In this document: positions 51,666 to 61,226 of the stretch, piece by piece | Layout of the letters: every line of letters begins with the position of its first letter | Numbering within the stretch: position 1 is the first letter of the stretch | Assembly (NCBI GenBank): GCA_030065095.1 | Contig: JASJDP010000002.1 | Span: forward strand, 1-64,000 | Origin: Rhodobacter sp. | Lineage (GTDB): Bacteria > Pseudomonadota > Alphaproteobacteria > Rhodobacterales > Rhodobacteraceae | DNA length: 64,000 nt | Direction of reading: 5' to 3' | Made by a program: the position numbers and the translations under genes | Notes under the pieces: generated by a model | Told to the model about the DNA's origin: nothing | The model's input: only the letters and a program-made list of their open reading frames with translations | Database searches by the model: none

Positions 51666-51709
51666 TTGACCGGGGCGGGGTAGGTGCGTATTTATTGAAC
51701 GTGTGTTCA
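51666..51709 (+). promoter_or_regulatory. promoter and palindromic operator of the leucine/isovalerate (liu) operon
   Basis: TTGACC at 51666-51671, a 17-bp spacer and TATTTA at 51689-51694 form a good sigma-70 promoter. The palindrome TGAAC-GTGT-GTTCA (51696-51709) covers the predicted start point near 51701, the position where a repressor would block transcription. The operator shape suits a TetR-type regulator. The MerR-type LiuR would be expected between the -35 and -10 elements instead. No regulator gene lies in the window. Confidence 0.6.
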
Positions 51710-51728
51710 TTTAACTCCGGGAGCGCCC

Positions 51729-52892
51729 ATGTTCACCGCATCCATGAGCTTCGATCTTGGCGAGGACGTCAACGCGCTTCGCGAGATGGTGCATCGCTGG
51801 GCGCAGGAGCGGGTGAAGCCGATCTCGTCCGGGGTCGACCGCGAGAATGTCTTCCCGGCCGAGCTTTGGCGCGAGATGGGCGAGCTGGGGCTTTTGGGGA
51901 TCACGGTCGAAGAGGAATACGGCGGCTCCGGCATGGGCTATCTGGCGCATACCGTCGCGGTCGAGGAGGTGGCGCGGGCCTCGGCCTCGGTGTCGCTCAG
52001 CTATGGGGCGCATTCGAACCTTTGCGTCAATCAGATCCGTCTCAACGGCACCGAGGACCAGAAGCGGAAATACCTGCCGGGGCTGATTTCAGGCCGCCAT
52101 GTAGGCGCGCTGGCGATGTCCGAGGCGGGTGCGGGGTCGGATGTGGTTTCGATGAAGCTGCGGGCCGAGAAGCGCAACGATCACTACCGGCTGAACGGAA
52201 CCAAGTACTGGATCACCAACGGTCCGGACGCGGACACTCTGGTGGTCTATGCCAAGACCGATCCCGACGCCGGATCGAAGGGGATCACCGCATTTATCGT
52301 TGAAAAGCAGATGCATGGTTTTTCCACCTCCCCGCATTTCGACAAGCTGGGGATGCGCGGCTCGAACACTGCGGAATTGATCTTCGACGATGTGGAGGTG
52401 CCGTTCGAGAATGTCCTCGGCGAAGAGGGCCGGGGCGTTCGGGTGCTGATGTCGGGGCTGGATTACGAACGCGTGGTTCTGGCGGGCATCGGGACCGGGA
52501 TCATGGCGGCCTGCCTCGACGAGGTGATGCCCTATATGGCCGAGCGCAGGCAGTTCGGTCAGCAGATCGGGTCGTTCCAGCTGATGCAGGGCAAGATCGC
52601 CGATATGTACACGGCGATGAATTCGGCGCGGGCCTATATCTACGAAGTGGCCAAGGCCTGCGACCGGGGCGAGGTGACCCGGCAGGATGCCGCGGCCTGT
52701 GTTCTTTATTCCAGCGAAGAGGCGATGAAGCAGGCGCATCAGGCGGTGCAGGCGATGGGCGGGGCCGGATTTCTGGCGGACGCGCCTGTGGCGCGTCTGT
52801 TCCGCGACGCCAAGCTGATGGAGATCGGGGCGGGCACCTCGGAGATCCGGCGCATGCTGGTCGGACGCGAACTGATGGGGACGATGGGGTGA
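51729..52892 (+). CDS. ivd: isovaleryl-CoA dehydrogenase
   Basis: A 387-residue acyl-CoA dehydrogenase: FAD-binding segments [16 protein letters not shown] and [17 protein letters not shown], and the C-terminal [32 protein letters not shown]. The catalytic glutamate is E247 in [11 protein letters not shown], the location characteristic of isovaleryl-CoA dehydrogenases rather than medium-chain enzymes. It catalyses the FAD/ETF-linked step from isovaleryl-CoA to 3-methylcrotonyl-CoA in leucine degradation. It is first in the operon 51729-62851, whose later genes cover all following steps. Confidence 0.94.
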   Translation: MFTASMSFDLGEDVNALREMVHRWAQERVKPISSGVDRENVFPAELWREMGELGLLGITVEEEYGGSGMGYLAHTVAVEEVARASASVSLSYGAHSNLCVNQIRLNGTEDQKRKYLPGLISGRHVGALAMSEAGAGSDVVSMKLRAEKRNDHYRLNGTKYWITNGPDADTLVVYAKTDPDAGSKGITAFIVEKQMHGFSTSPHFDKLGMRGSNTAELIFDDVEVPFENVLGEEGRGVRVLMSGLDYERVVLAGIGTGIMAACLDEVMPYMAERRQFGQQIGSFQLMQGKIADMYTAMNSARAYIYEVAKACDRGEVTRQDAAACVLYSSEEAMKQAHQAVQAMGGAGFLADAPVARLFRDAKLMEIGAGTSEIRRMLVGRELMGTMG

Positions 52893-53320
52893 GGGGATTT
52901 GTGGCGGCGACCGTCGGAGTGCTGGGCTGCGGAGCATCGGCAGCGGCAGAGTTCGACCGCGCGACGATGGAGACCTGCCTGGCTGCCGTGCCGGAGGACT
53001 CGTCGGGATCGGAATGCCTGGTGCCTTTGCGGCATCAGTGCAACTCGCTGCTGGACGGCGGGACGATGCAGCAGGATATCGGCTGTCTGCAGCGGGCCGT
53101 TGCAGCGGTTGCGGAGTGGTCGGACGAGATGCTGGCGGCGGAGGCAACGGGGCTGACGGCGGCACAGGTTGCGGACTACCGGCGCCGGCTGCGCGGATTT
53201 TGCCTGGGCCAGATGACGCGGGGCGATACGGTCGACGAGGTCGCGATGAGCTTATGCGAATTGGCGGGGCATGCCGCATTGCATCGTGATATCCTGCGGC
53301 GGTCAGGTGCGGCCGAGTAG
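52889..53320 (+). CDS. secreted cysteine-containing protein, LprI/DUF1311-like
   Basis: A 143-residue protein with a signal peptide ([21 protein letters not shown]) and a small domain with regularly placed cysteines ([41 protein letters not shown]), resembling the DUF1311/lysozyme-inhibitor LprI N-terminal family. The GTG start overlaps the ivd stop (GTGA), so it is translationally coupled. It is not needed for leucine degradation. Conserved passengers of this kind next to ivd occur in this bacterial family. Function is unknown. Confidence 0.68.
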   Translation: MRGFVAATVGVLGCGASAAAEFDRATMETCLAAVPEDSSGSECLVPLRHQCNSLLDGGTMQQDIGCLQRAVAAVAEWSDEMLAAEATGLTAAQVADYRRRLRGFCLGQMTRGDTVDEVAMSLCELAGHAALHRDILRRSGAAE

Positions 53321-53330
53321 GGCCCCTGAG

Positions 53331-53537
53331 GTGCGGGGACGCAGAGACCTCGGATGGGCGTCGGCGGTTGCGGTTCTGCCGGCCTTTGCGGGCCGAACGG
53401 CGGCGCAGGAGCTGACGGTGGATGCCGCCGAACTCGATGCCTGCAGGGACGGCGCGGCGCGCATCGGGTCGCGGGCGGGCTGGTTGTGGGAAAAGGCGGC
53501 GCCGCTTTCCACTTCCAAAGGGCATTTGCAGCGGTGA
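53331..53537 (+). pseudogene. truncated secreted protein, possible paralogue of the upstream gene
   Basis: From a GTG at 53331 the frame gives a signal-peptide-like start (RRDLGWASAVAVLPAFAGRTAAQ), then ELTVDAAELDACRDGAARIG, which resembles the beginning of the upstream cysteine protein. The frame then runs into unrelated sequence and stops after 68 residues. The conserved cysteine pattern beyond the first Cys is absent. I read it as a degraded or frameshifted duplicate. A genuine short secreted peptide is the alternative. Confidence 0.4.
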
Positions 53538-53549
53538 ACGGGTGAGGCG

Positions 53550-54359
53550 ATGGCAGAAAGCGGTCTACCGAAAAAACCGGACGGGGTAAGCGAAGCGGTC
53601 AGGAAGGCCCTGCGAGAGCAGGAGGCGTTCGAGGACCGGCGCGCGACGCGGCTGGGTCAGGGCGCCGAGCGGCTGACGGCGCCGTTTGGCGGGGTCCTTG
53701 CGCGATTGGTGCCGCCGGGTGTGGTGCGCCGGGCGCTGCGCCAGGCGGACTGGGCGGCGGGGCTGACGGTGCCGGACGAGATCACCTCGCACGATCTGGC
53801 CGATATCGCCGCCTGCGACCGGGCGGCGCTGCGGGTCCAGGCCTGGGCGCAGGGAACGAATGCGGCCACCGGCGGCGCGGCCGGCTGGTTCGGCGCCGCC
53901 GGCCTGGCGGTGGACGTGCCCGCGACGATCGCGCTGGCGGCGCGGAACGTGCGGGCGACGGGGGCGGCCTATGGTTTTCCGGGCGACAGCGAGGCAGAGC
54001 GTGCCTTCCGGCTGATGGTGCTGGAGGTCGCGACGTCCCTGGCCTCGGACAAGCGCAAGGAGACGATAGAAAGCCTGAACGACCTGGCGCGCGAATTGTC
54101 GTCGCCGGAGGCGAAGGTCATCCTTGACACGGGCGGGCGCTGGGTCACCGAAAAGGTTGTCGAGCGGATCGCACGGCAGCTGGGGATCTCGCTGGCGGCG
54201 CGTAAGGCGGGACAGATCGTGCCGGTCGTCGGCGGGCTGGTGGCGGCGACCGTGAACGCCTCGTTCCAGGCGGATGTGGCGCGCGCGGCGCGCTACGCCT
54301 ACCGCCAGCGCTGGCTGATAGAACGCAAGGCGCTGCCGGCGCCGGAGGATGCGGTTTGA
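53550..54359 (+). CDS. EcsC-family protein
   Basis: A 269-residue protein with the EcsC pattern: basic amphipathic N-terminus, [13 protein letters not shown], then a glycine/alanine-rich hydrophobic centre [41 protein letters not shown] (quoted here in parts), [14 protein letters not shown] and a C-terminal hydrophobic [34 protein letters not shown] segment (two parts). EcsC-like proteins often sit with ABC transporters and are of unknown function. Its stop overlaps the TTG start of mccB, so the operon is continuous. Confidence 0.8.
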   Translation: MAESGLPKKPDGVSEAVRKALREQEAFEDRRATRLGQGAERLTAPFGGVLARLVPPGVVRRALRQADWAAGLTVPDEITSHDLADIAACDRAALRVQAWAQGTNAATGGAAGWFGAAGLAVDVPATIALAARNVRATGAAYGFPGDSEAERAFRLMVLEVATSLASDKRKETIESLNDLARELSSPEAKVILDTGGRWVTEKVVERIARQLGISLAARKAGQIVPVVGGLVAATVNASFQADVARAARYAYRQRWLIERKALPAPEDAV

Positions 54360-55957
54360 AGCTGGTTTCACAATTCGTGGCCGGATCGGAGGAGGCCAGG
54401 GCGAACCGGGCGGCGCATGAGGCGGCGCTGGCAGAGATTGCAGAGGCCGCGGCGTTGGCGGCGGCCGGCGGCGGGGACCGCGCGCGCGCCAGGCATGTGG
54501 CGCGCGGCAAGATGCTGCCGCGGGACCGGGTGGCGGAACTCCTCGATCCCGGCTCGCCGTTTCTGGAGGTTGGCGCGACGGCCGCCTGGGGCATGTACGA
54601 TGGCGCCGCGCCCGGCGCCGGGATGATTGCGGGCGTGGGCCGGGTGATGGGGCGCGACGTTATGGTGGTGTGCAACGACGCCACGGTGAAGGGCGGCACG
54701 TATTATCCGATGTCCGTTAAAAAGCACCTGCGGGCCCAGGAGATCGCCGAGGAGTGCCGCTTGCCTTGCGTCTACCTTGTGGATTCGGGCGGTGCGAACC
54801 TGCCGAACCAGGACGAGGTGTTCCCAGACCGCGACCATTTCGGACGGATCTTCTACAATCAGGCGCGGATGAGCGCGAAGGGGATCGCCCAGATCGCAGT
54901 GGTGATGGGGTCCTGCACAGCCGGGGGCGCCTATGTGCCGGCGATGTCGGATGTGGCGATCATCGTGCGCGAACAGGGGACGATCTTTCTGGCCGGGCCG
55001 CCGCTGGTGAAGGCCGCGACCGGCGAGGTGGTGACGGCCGAGGATCTCGGTGGCGGAGACGTGCATACGCGCCTGTCGGGCGTGGCGGATTATCTGGCCG
55101 AGGACGACGCGCATGCACTGGCGCTGGCACGGCAGGCCGTGGGCGCGTTGGGACCACGAATTTTCGGCGAAAATTCGTCGTCGGGCGAGCCGCCGGCCTA
55201 TGATCCCGACGAGTTGCTGGGGGTGGTGCCGGCCGATCTGCGGACACCGTACGACATTCGCGAGGTCATCGCGCGGATCGTCGACGGCTCGCGGTTCGAC
55301 GAGTTCAAGACGCGGTTCGGCGAGACGCTGGTTTGCGGCTTCGCCGAGGTCATGGGCCTGCCCGTCGGGATCGTTGCGAACAACGGCGTGCTGTTTTCCG
55401 AAAGCGCGCAGAAAGGCGCGCATTTCGTCGAGTTGTGCGCGCAGCGCAAGGTGCCGCTGGTGTTCCTGCAGAACATCACGGGGTTCATGGTCGGCCGGAA
55501 ATACGAAAACCAGGGCATCGCCCGGCACGGCGCGAAGATGGTGACCGCGGTTGCGACGACGGCCGTACCGAAGGTGACGATGATCGTCGGCGGCTCGTTC
55601 GGGGCCGGGAATTACGGCATGGCCGGGCGAGCCTACCAGCCGCGCTTTCTGTGGACCTGGCCGAATGCGCGCATCGCGGTGATGGGCGGTGCGCAGGCGG
55701 CCGGTGTGCTGGCCACGGTCAAGCGGGACGCCATCGAACGCGCGGGCGGCGCATGGTCGGCCGAGGAGGAGGCGGCGTTCAAGCAGCCGACGCTGGAGAT
55801 GTTCGAGCGGCAGTCGCACCCGCTTTATGCGTCTGCGCGGCTTTGGGACGACGGCGTCGTGGACCCGCGCAAGTCGCGCGACGTTCTGGCGCTGTCGCTG
55901 ACGGCGGCGATGAACGCACCGGTCGAAGAGACGCGGTTCGGCGTCTTCCGGATGTGA
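54356..55957 (+). CDS. mccB: methylcrotonoyl-CoA carboxylase carboxyltransferase (beta) subunit
   Basis: A 533-residue acyl-CoA carboxylase beta subunit. N-terminal [21 protein letters not shown], the carboxybiotin/CoA region [15 protein letters not shown] and the late [29 protein letters not shown] are typical of MccB/LiuB. It carboxylates 3-methylcrotonyl-CoA together with MccA, 2.7 kb downstream. The TTG start overlaps the EcsC stop. A palindromic element at 55156-55178 is translated in frame as the linker [10 protein letters not shown], without breaking the gene. Confidence 0.93.
   Translation: MKLVSQFVAGSEEARANRAAHEAALAEIAEAAALAAAGGGDRARARHVARGKMLPRDRVAELLDPGSPFLEVGATAAWGMYDGAAPGAGMIAGVGRVMGRDVMVVCNDATVKGGTYYPMSVKKHLRAQEIAEECRLPCVYLVDSGGANLPNQDEVFPDRDHFGRIFYNQARMSAKGIAQIAVVMGSCTAGGAYVPAMSDVAIIVREQGTIFLAGPPLVKAATGEVVTAEDLGGGDVHTRLSGVADYLAEDDAHALALARQAVGALGPRIFGENSSSGEPPAYDPDELLGVVPADLRTPYDIREVIARIVDGSRFDEFKTRFGETLVCGFAEVMGLPVGIVANNGVLFSESAQKGAHFVELCAQRKVPLVFLQNITGFMVGRKYENQGIARHGAKMVTAVATTAVPKVTMIVGGSFGAGNYGMAGRAYQPRFLWTWPNARIAVMGGAQAAGVLATVKRDAIERAGGAWSAEEEAAFKQPTLEMFERQSHPLYASARLWDDGVVDPRKSRDVLALSLTAAMNAPVEETRFGVFRM
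55156..55178. repeat. 23-bp palindrome, copy 2 (inside mccB, in frame)
   Basis: Arms ACGAATTTTCG (55156-55166) and CGAAAATTCGT (55168-55178) around one G. It has the same length, arm size and centre spacing as the palindrome at 21618-21640, with two bases changed symmetrically in each arm. It encodes a short insertion in a variable linker of the carboxyltransferase between the [11 protein letters not shown] helix and the AYDPDELLG segment. Confidence 0.75.
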
Positions 55958-55960
55958 TCC

Positions 55961-56503
55961 ATGGCGCGGCGTAGCAAGATCGTTCCGTTCAGCCGCGACT
56001 ACCGTCGGCCGCCGAAATGGGGCATGGGCCTGCCGAAAAGGCGCGGGCAGCGCCGACGCGGTCCGCTGTCCGGGCTCGGCGCCAAAGTCGTACTCGGGCT
56101 TGTGCTGTTGCTTTTGGTGATCGGCACGGCGGGGGACGCCGCGAACGGCTGGATCAAGGCGGCGTCCGACTGCCGCGTCCTGAAGATCGTCGATGGCGAT
56201 ACCGTCACGATGTCGTGTCGCGGACAATGGAGCAAACGCGCCCGCATCCGGGGGCTGGACACGCCCGAGCTCTACAGCCCCGGCTGCCCAAGCGAATATC
56301 GGCGTGCGGTTGCCGCGACCTACGCCTTGCGCTGGACCCTTTTGACGGCCAGACGGATCTCGATTTTTCGGGACGGGTACGACATCTATGACCGGGCGCT
56401 GATCCGGCTGCGCGTCGACGGCGTGAACGTCTCGATTCCGATGATATCGGGCGGCTGGGCGCGGTCCTACGACGGCGGCGAAAGGAAAGGCTGGTGCGCA
56501 TGA
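55961..56503 (+). CDS. membrane-anchored SNase-like (thermonuclease-fold) protein
   Basis: A 180-residue protein. A basic cytoplasmic tail (RRSKIVPFSRDYRRPPKWG) is followed by one membrane segment (GAKVVLGLVLLLLVIGTAGD, about 40-60) and a staphylococcal-nuclease-like OB fold: LKIVDGDTVTMSC, RIRGLDTPELYSPGC, then RALIRLRVDGVNVSIPMISGGWAR. The aspartates of the metal site (DGDT, GLDTPE) are present. The second catalytic arginine region is less clear. It is probably an envelope-anchored nuclease or a nonenzymatic relative. It lies between the carboxylase beta gene and the NMO-like gene in the same operon. Confidence 0.75.
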   Translation: MARRSKIVPFSRDYRRPPKWGMGLPKRRGQRRRGPLSGLGAKVVLGLVLLLLVIGTAGDAANGWIKAASDCRVLKIVDGDTVTMSCRGQWSKRARIRGLDTPELYSPGCPSEYRRAVAATYALRWTLLTARRISIFRDGYDIYDRALIRLRVDGVNVSIPMISGGWARSYDGGERKGWCA

Positions 56504-57465
56504 TCGAGACACGGCTGACCGAACGCTTCGGCCTGACCCATCCGATCCTGTCGGCCCCGATGGCGAGCGCCGCGGGCGGGCGGCTGGCGGCGGCCGTGAC
56601 GCGGGCAGGCGGGCTGGGCTTCATCGGCGGGTCCTACTGCGATGCGGACTGGATCGCGCGCGAATTCGCGGAGGCCGGGAACGAAGCGGTGGGCTGCGGC
56701 TTCATCACCTGGGTTCTGGCCAAGGCGCCGTCGCTTCTGGACGAGGTGCTGGCCCGGAAGCCGCGCGCGGTGTTTCTGTCCTTTGGCGATCCGGCCCCGT
56801 TCGTGGACCGGATCGCGACGGCGGGCGTGCCGCTGATCTGCCAGGTGCAGACCCTGCGCGATGCCCGGCATGCGGCTGGCCTGGGCGCAACGGTGATCGT
56901 TGCGCAGGGAGCCGAGGCGGGCGGGCACGGTCAAGCCCGGGCCACGATGACGCTGGTGCCGGAGGTGGCGGACTGGCTGGCGCAGGCGCATCCGGACACA
57001 CTGCTGGTGGCGGCAGGCGGGATCGGCGACGGGCGCGGACTGGCGGCGGCGCTGATGCTGGGGGCGGATGGCGTGCTGGTGGGATCCAGGCTGTGGGCGA
57101 GCGAGGAGGCGCTGGTGCCGCCCGCAATGCACGCGGCGGCGGTTGCGGCGACAGGGGACGGGACCATCCAGTCCAAGGTGATGGATGTGGCGCGCAGGCT
57201 CGACTGGCCAGAGCGCTATGCCTGCCGGGTGCTGAGGAACGCCTTCACCGACCGCTGGCATGACGATCCCGTTGGATTGCAGGCCGCCGTCGAGGCGGAA
57301 GCGCCGAAATGGGCGGCGGCCTTCGCGGCGGGCGATCCGCAAGGCGCGAACACGTTCGTCGGCGAGGTGACCGGGCTGATCGGCGGGGTTGCGCCGGCGG
57401 CCGAGATCGTCGCGGGCATGGTGGCCGGGGCCGAGGCGCTGCTGGATGGGGGATGGCGGCGGTGA
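56500..57465 (+). CDS. nitronate monooxygenase-like FMN oxidoreductase
   Basis: A 321-residue TIM-barrel flavoprotein: N-terminal GLTHPILSAPMASAAGG, a VAQGAEAGGHG loop with the conserved glycine-histidine, and AAGGIGDGRGLAAALMLGADGVLVGSR, the FMN phosphate site. These are typical of the nitronate monooxygenase / 2-nitropropane dioxygenase group. The histidine usually acting as the catalytic base may be H in AGGHG. ATG at 56500 overlaps the SNase stop (ATGA) and is preferred to the GTG at 56494. It is a common passenger of liu operons with no established role there. Confidence 0.88.
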   Translation: MIETRLTERFGLTHPILSAPMASAAGGRLAAAVTRAGGLGFIGGSYCDADWIAREFAEAGNEAVGCGFITWVLAKAPSLLDEVLARKPRAVFLSFGDPAPFVDRIATAGVPLICQVQTLRDARHAAGLGATVIVAQGAEAGGHGQARATMTLVPEVADWLAQAHPDTLLVAAGGIGDGRGLAAALMLGADGVLVGSRLWASEEALVPPAMHAAAVAATGDGTIQSKVMDVARRLDWPERYACRVLRNAFTDRWHDDPVGLQAAVEAEAPKWAAAFAAGDPQGANTFVGEVTGLIGGVAPAAEIVAGMVAGAEALLDGGWRR

Positions 57466-58133
57466 CCGAGCGATCACTGACCGAACGTCTGCGCGACGTT
57501 CTGCCGGGTTTGCCGGAACTGGGCCGGGAGGTGGAAATCCCGGTCTACGTGGTGCACAACTCGGCGGATCCCGAGGACTATTTCTTCCTCTTCGATTTCG
57601 AGCTCTTCGTCGAACGGTCGCGGCAGGGGCTGTTTCCGCGGCCTCGGCTGCGGGTCCGGGCGGGGCGCGACGACTTCTCTCGGCTCGATTTCGCCGCCGA
57701 GTTCCGCCGGACCTTTGCCCTGGAATTCGACCGGATGCGGGAGGAACTGAACCGGGTGCGCAAGGATGGCAGGGGCTGGCTGAGTTGGGACCTGGTGCTG
57801 TCGGGTCCGGTTCAACTCGCAGGCTCGGTGCTGGCGCATGTCGTGCTTTATGTGGCGGTATCGGCAGGTCGCGGTGTGCTGTCGAGCCTCGGCCTGCGCG
57901 ACCTGTTCCGTGGCAAGAGCGATGCCGCGCGGCTGGAGGAGCGGATCGAGGGGCTGCAGGGCAAGGTCGATGCCGCGCTGAGCCGGGTGGAGATCCGGCT
58001 GCATGAAGAGCTGTTTGCGCATGCCTTTCCGGATGGGCTCGGCAAGCGGGCGGGGATCGACTATGGCGCTTGGCCATTGCCGGGGTATGTGCGGGCGCAT
58101 CTGCGGGACGGGCAAAGCGGATCGTGGTGGTGA
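57453..58133 (+). CDS. hypothetical protein with one or two membrane segments
   Basis: A 226-residue protein I do not recognise. The N-terminal half is polar ([25 protein letters not shown] ... [18 protein letters not shown], quoted in parts). A hydrophobic stretch occurs around residues 115-145 ([18 protein letters not shown]), and then a probable coiled coil [24 protein letters not shown]. It starts inside the 3' end of the NMO-like gene (a GTG at 57462 overlaps its stop). It may be a membrane-associated structural or regulatory protein, but nothing supports a specific function. Confidence 0.65.
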   Translation: MAAVTERSLTERLRDVLPGLPELGREVEIPVYVVHNSADPEDYFFLFDFELFVERSRQGLFPRPRLRVRAGRDDFSRLDFAAEFRRTFALEFDRMREELNRVRKDGRGWLSWDLVLSGPVQLAGSVLAHVVLYVAVSAGRGVLSSLGLRDLFRGKSDAARLEERIEGLQGKVDAALSRVEIRLHEELFAHAFPDGLGKRAGIDYGAWPLPGYVRAHLRDGQSGSWW

Positions 58134-58135
58134 AC

Positions 58136-58633
58136 ATGGGCAAGCTGACGGTCTGGCAGGGCGACATCACGACATTGCCGGTCGACGCGATCGTGAACGC
58201 GGCGAACCGGTCGCTTTTGGGCGGCGGCGGCGTCGATGGCGCGATCCACCGGGCGGCCGGGCCTCGGTTGCTGGAGGCGTGCCGCGGGCTTGGCGGATGT
58301 GAGACCGGGCAGGCTAAGATCACCCAAGGCTTTGACCTGCCGGCGACATACGTCATCCACGCGGTCGGGCCGGTCTGGCAGGGTGGCGGGGCCGGAGAGG
58401 CCGATCTGCTGGCGTCGTGCTATCGCGAGAGCCTGGCGCTTGCGCGGCAGGCCGGCTGCCGGACCGTGGCGTTTCCCGCGATTTCCACCGGTGTCTACGG
58501 CTATCCGGCAGAAGATGCGGCGCAGATCGCGGTGCGGTCGGTGCGTGCCGGGCAGGGGGCGATCGACGTGACGCTGGTTGCGTTCGATGCCGCCTCGGCA
58601 GACGTTCTGCGCCATGCGGTGGAGGCGACCTGA
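58136..58633 (+). CDS. macrodomain protein (ADP-ribose/O-acetyl-ADP-ribose hydrolase-like)
   Basis: A 165-residue single-macrodomain protein. The ADP-ribose site is seen in [34 protein letters not shown], the ligand loop [10 protein letters not shown] and [17 protein letters not shown]. The catalytic-type residues of MacroD-like hydrolases (Asn in NAAN, Asp in GVDGAIH) are present, so deacylation of O-acetyl-ADP-ribose or removal of ADP-ribose is likely. It lies in the leucine-degradation operon. Its stop overlaps the mccA start by 1 bp. Possible biology: handling acyl-ADP-ribose made from the pathway's acyl-CoAs, which is speculative. Confidence 0.9.
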   Translation: MGKLTVWQGDITTLPVDAIVNAANRSLLGGGGVDGAIHRAAGPRLLEACRGLGGCETGQAKITQGFDLPATYVIHAVGPVWQGGGAGEADLLASCYRESLALARQAGCRTVAFPAISTGVYGYPAEDAAQIAVRSVRAGQGAIDVTLVAFDAASADVLRHAVEAT

Positions 58634-60573
58634 TGTTCCGGAAAATCCTTGTCGCAAACAGGGGCGAGATCGCGGTGCGGGTGATCCGGACGGCGCGGCG
58701 CCTTGGGGTGAGCACGGTGGCGGTCTATTCCGACGCCGACGCGACGGCCCTTCATGTCGAGATGGCGGACGAGGCGGCGCATATCGGTGCGCCGCCGCCG
58801 TCGGAAAGCTATCTGAACGGCGCGCGGATCATCGATGCGGCCCGCGCCGCCGGGGCTGAGGCGATCCATCCGGGCTACGGATTTCTAAGCGAGAACCCGG
58901 AATTCGTCGAGGCGGTCGAGGCGGCTGGCCTGGTCTTTATCGGCCCCTCGGCCCAGGCGATCCGGGCGATGGGGCTGAAGGATGCGGCAAAGGCGCTGAT
59001 GGCCCGCGCCGGCGTGCCGGTTGTGCCGGGTTATCACGGTACGGATCAGGAGCCGGGGCATCTGGAGGTCGAGGCGATGGCCGTCGGTTATCCGGTGTTG
59101 ATCAAGGCGGTTGCGGGCGGCGGCGGCAAGGGGATGCGGCAGGTCGATGACCCCGCGCAGTTCTTCGATGCGCTCGAAGGGGCGAAGGCCGAGGCGCTGG
59201 GGGCGTTCGGCAACGACGCGGTGCTGATCGAGAAATTCGTGGAAAAACCCCGGCATATCGAAGTGCAGGTCTTCGGTGACGGCAAGACGGCGGTGCATCT
59301 TTTCGAACGGGATTGCTCGCTGCAGCGGCGGCACCAGAAGGTGATCGAGGAGGCCCCTGCGCCGGGCATGACCGCCGAGATGCGCGCAGCGATGGGGGCC
59401 GCGGCGGTGCGGGCGGCCGAGGCGATCGGCTACAAGGGCGCGGGCACGGTCGAATTCATCGTCGACGGGTCTGACGGTCTGCGGCCGGACGGGTTCTATT
59501 TCATGGAGATGAACACCCGGCTGCAGGTCGAGCATCCGGTGACCGAGGCCGTGACGGGCCTCGATCTGGTGGAATGGCAGATGCGCGTGGCCTCCGGAGA
59601 GCCGCTGCCGCTGGCGCAGACGGATATCCCGCTTGCGGGTCATGCCATCGAGGCCCGGCTTTATGCCGAGGATGTGCCGAAGGGGTTCCTGCCCGCGACC
59701 GGGCGCCTGACTCACCTGGAATTTCCCGAAGACGCCCGGGCCGACAGCGGGGTGCGGGCCGGCGACGTCATCAGCCCGCATTACGATCCGATGATCGCAA
59801 AGATCATCGTGCACGGGGCGACACGGGCCGGGGCGCTGCGCCGGATGGAGCGGGCGCTGGCTGGGACCCGAGTCGCGGGCTGCGTGACCAACCATGCCTT
59901 TCTGCGGCGGCTCGTTCGGCATGACCGGTTCGTGGCAGGCGACGTGGATACCGGCCTGATCGGCCGGGATCTTAAGGTGCTGACCGCGATGCCGGTGCCG
60001 TGCACGCGGACGCGGGCGCTGGCGGCGCTGGGGGCCTTGGGGCTTGACCGGCCGGCGCAGCGCCTGGCGGGGTTCACGCTGTGGCAGCCGCTGGCGCGAA
60101 CCGCGCGAGTCGACTGGGGCGATGACGCGGTCGAGGCGCGCGTGTCCGTGCTGGGCCCGGACCGGTTCGACGTGTCGCTGGCCGATGCGGTGCATCGGAT
60201 CGAGCGGCGCGGCGGGGTTTGGTGGATCGATGGCGCCAAGGCCCCGGCGCGGATCGTGAGGAACGGCGCGGACGTGTCGGTGTTTTTCGGCAATGGCTAT
60301 CACTTCACGGTCCCTGATCCCCTTGCCGTGGCGGGTGCGGCGGGTGCGGGCGGTAATCTGATCGAGGCACCGATGCCCGGGCTTTTGAAAACGGTTTTCG
60401 TCACTCCGGGCGCCGAGGTGGCCCAGGGCGACCGGCTGGTCATCCTGGAGGCCATGAAGATGGAGCATGTGCTGCAGGCCGCGCGCGACGGCGTCGTGGC
60501 CGAGGTTCTGGCCGGGCCGGGCGCGCAGGTCGAGGCCGGCGCGGCGCTGATCCGCTTGGAGGAGGACGGATGA
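58633..60573 (+). CDS. mccA: methylcrotonoyl-CoA carboxylase biotin-carboxylase/BCCP (alpha) subunit
   Basis: A 646-residue biotin-dependent carboxylase alpha subunit. The biotin-carboxylase domain (1-450) has KILVANRGEIAVRVIRTARR, the ATP loop AVAGGGGKGMR and the catalytic EMNTRLQVEHPVTE. A middle BT-like domain follows, and the C-terminal BCCP domain has EAMKM, with K609 as the biotinylation site. With MccB it makes 3-methylglutaconyl-CoA from 3-methylcrotonyl-CoA. The order mccB-...-mccA-hydratase-lyase and an ivd lead gene favour MCC over propionyl- or geranyl-CoA carboxylase. The ATG at 58633 overlaps the macrodomain stop. Confidence 0.94.
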   Translation: MFRKILVANRGEIAVRVIRTARRLGVSTVAVYSDADATALHVEMADEAAHIGAPPPSESYLNGARIIDAARAAGAEAIHPGYGFLSENPEFVEAVEAAGLVFIGPSAQAIRAMGLKDAAKALMARAGVPVVPGYHGTDQEPGHLEVEAMAVGYPVLIKAVAGGGGKGMRQVDDPAQFFDALEGAKAEALGAFGNDAVLIEKFVEKPRHIEVQVFGDGKTAVHLFERDCSLQRRHQKVIEEAPAPGMTAEMRAAMGAAAVRAAEAIGYKGAGTVEFIVDGSDGLRPDGFYFMEMNTRLQVEHPVTEAVTGLDLVEWQMRVASGEPLPLAQTDIPLAGHAIEARLYAEDVPKGFLPATGRLTHLEFPEDARADSGVRAGDVISPHYDPMIAKIIVHGATRAGALRRMERALAGTRVAGCVTNHAFLRRLVRHDRFVAGDVDTGLIGRDLKVLTAMPVPCTRTRALAALGALGLDRPAQRLAGFTLWQPLARTARVDWGDDAVEARVSVLGPDRFDVSLADAVHRIERRGGVWWIDGAKAPARIVRNGADVSVFFGNGYHFTVPDPLAVAGAAGAGGNLIEAPMPGLLKTVFVTPGAEVAQGDRLVILEAMKMEHVLQAARDGVVAEVLAGPGAQVEAGAALIRLEEDG

Positions 60574-61226
60574 TCCGTCTGCACCACTGCCACCAGACGC
60601 GGTCGATGCGCTCGCTGTGGCTGCTGCACGAGTTGGGCGTCGAGTTCGAGGTCGTCGAGCACCCCTTCGACAAATCTCTGCGGTCGCCCGAGTATCTGGC
60701 GCTGAACCCGGCAGGGCGCGTGCCAGCGCTGGAGATCGAAGGTCAGGTGATCTGGGAAACCGGCGCGATCACGCAGGTGTTGTGCGAGCGTTTTCCTCAG
60801 GCGGGGCTCGGCCGCGCGGTGGACAGTCCGGAGCGGGCGGAGTGGCTGATCTGGGTGCATTTTGCCGAAACGATCAGCCAGCACGCCGCGGCGCTTACCC
60901 AGCAACATGTCGCGCTTTACGACGACGCGATGCGCTCGCCCATCGTGATGCGACTGGAAGCGAAGCGGCTGGAGAAGTGTTATCAAGCCGTCGAAAGGCG
61001 CCTTCTGGGGCGCGACCATATCCTCGATGGCGGGTTTTCGGCGGCGGATATCGGGCTTGGGCAGGCGGTCTACATGGCCCGGCATTTTGCGCGGATCGAG
61101 CCCTTGCCAGCCCTGGCGGCGTGGTATGGGCGGGTGACGGCGCGGCCGGCGTTCAGGGCGTCCTTGCCGCCAGAGGGGGCGGCGTTGCTCTATTCTCGCG
61201 ATTTCTATGAGCCCTGGGATGGCTGA
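60570..61226 (+). CDS. glutathione S-transferase-family protein
   Basis: A 218-residue GST-fold protein. Thioredoxin-like N-terminal domain: IRLHHCHQTRSMRSLWLLHEL (activating Ser/Cys region) with VPALEIEGQVIWETGAITQVL providing the cis-proline and glutathione gamma-glutamyl site. All-helical C-terminal domain from about residue 85. The HCHQTRSMRSL segment resembles the Ser/Cys-type active sites of bacterial GSTs. Overlaps mccA by 4 bp and the lyase gene by 20 bp, so it belongs to the same transcript. Its role in leucine breakdown is unknown; isomerisation or detoxification of a reactive enoyl intermediate is possible. Confidence 0.88.
   Translation: MIRLHHCHQTRSMRSLWLLHELGVEFEVVEHPFDKSLRSPEYLALNPAGRVPALEIEGQVIWETGAITQVLCERFPQAGLGRAVDSPERAEWLIWVHFAETISQHAAALTQQHVALYDDAMRSPIVMRLEAKRLEKCYQAVERRLLGRDHILDGGFSAADIGLGQAVYMARHFARIEPLPALAAWYGRVTARPAFRASLPPEGAALLYSRDFYEPWDG

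Noticed and set aside
54368-56512. Minus-strand open frame antisense to mccB and the SNase-like gene
   Set aside because: His/Arg-rich composition with no domain pattern. The plus strand carries the carboxyltransferase signatures.
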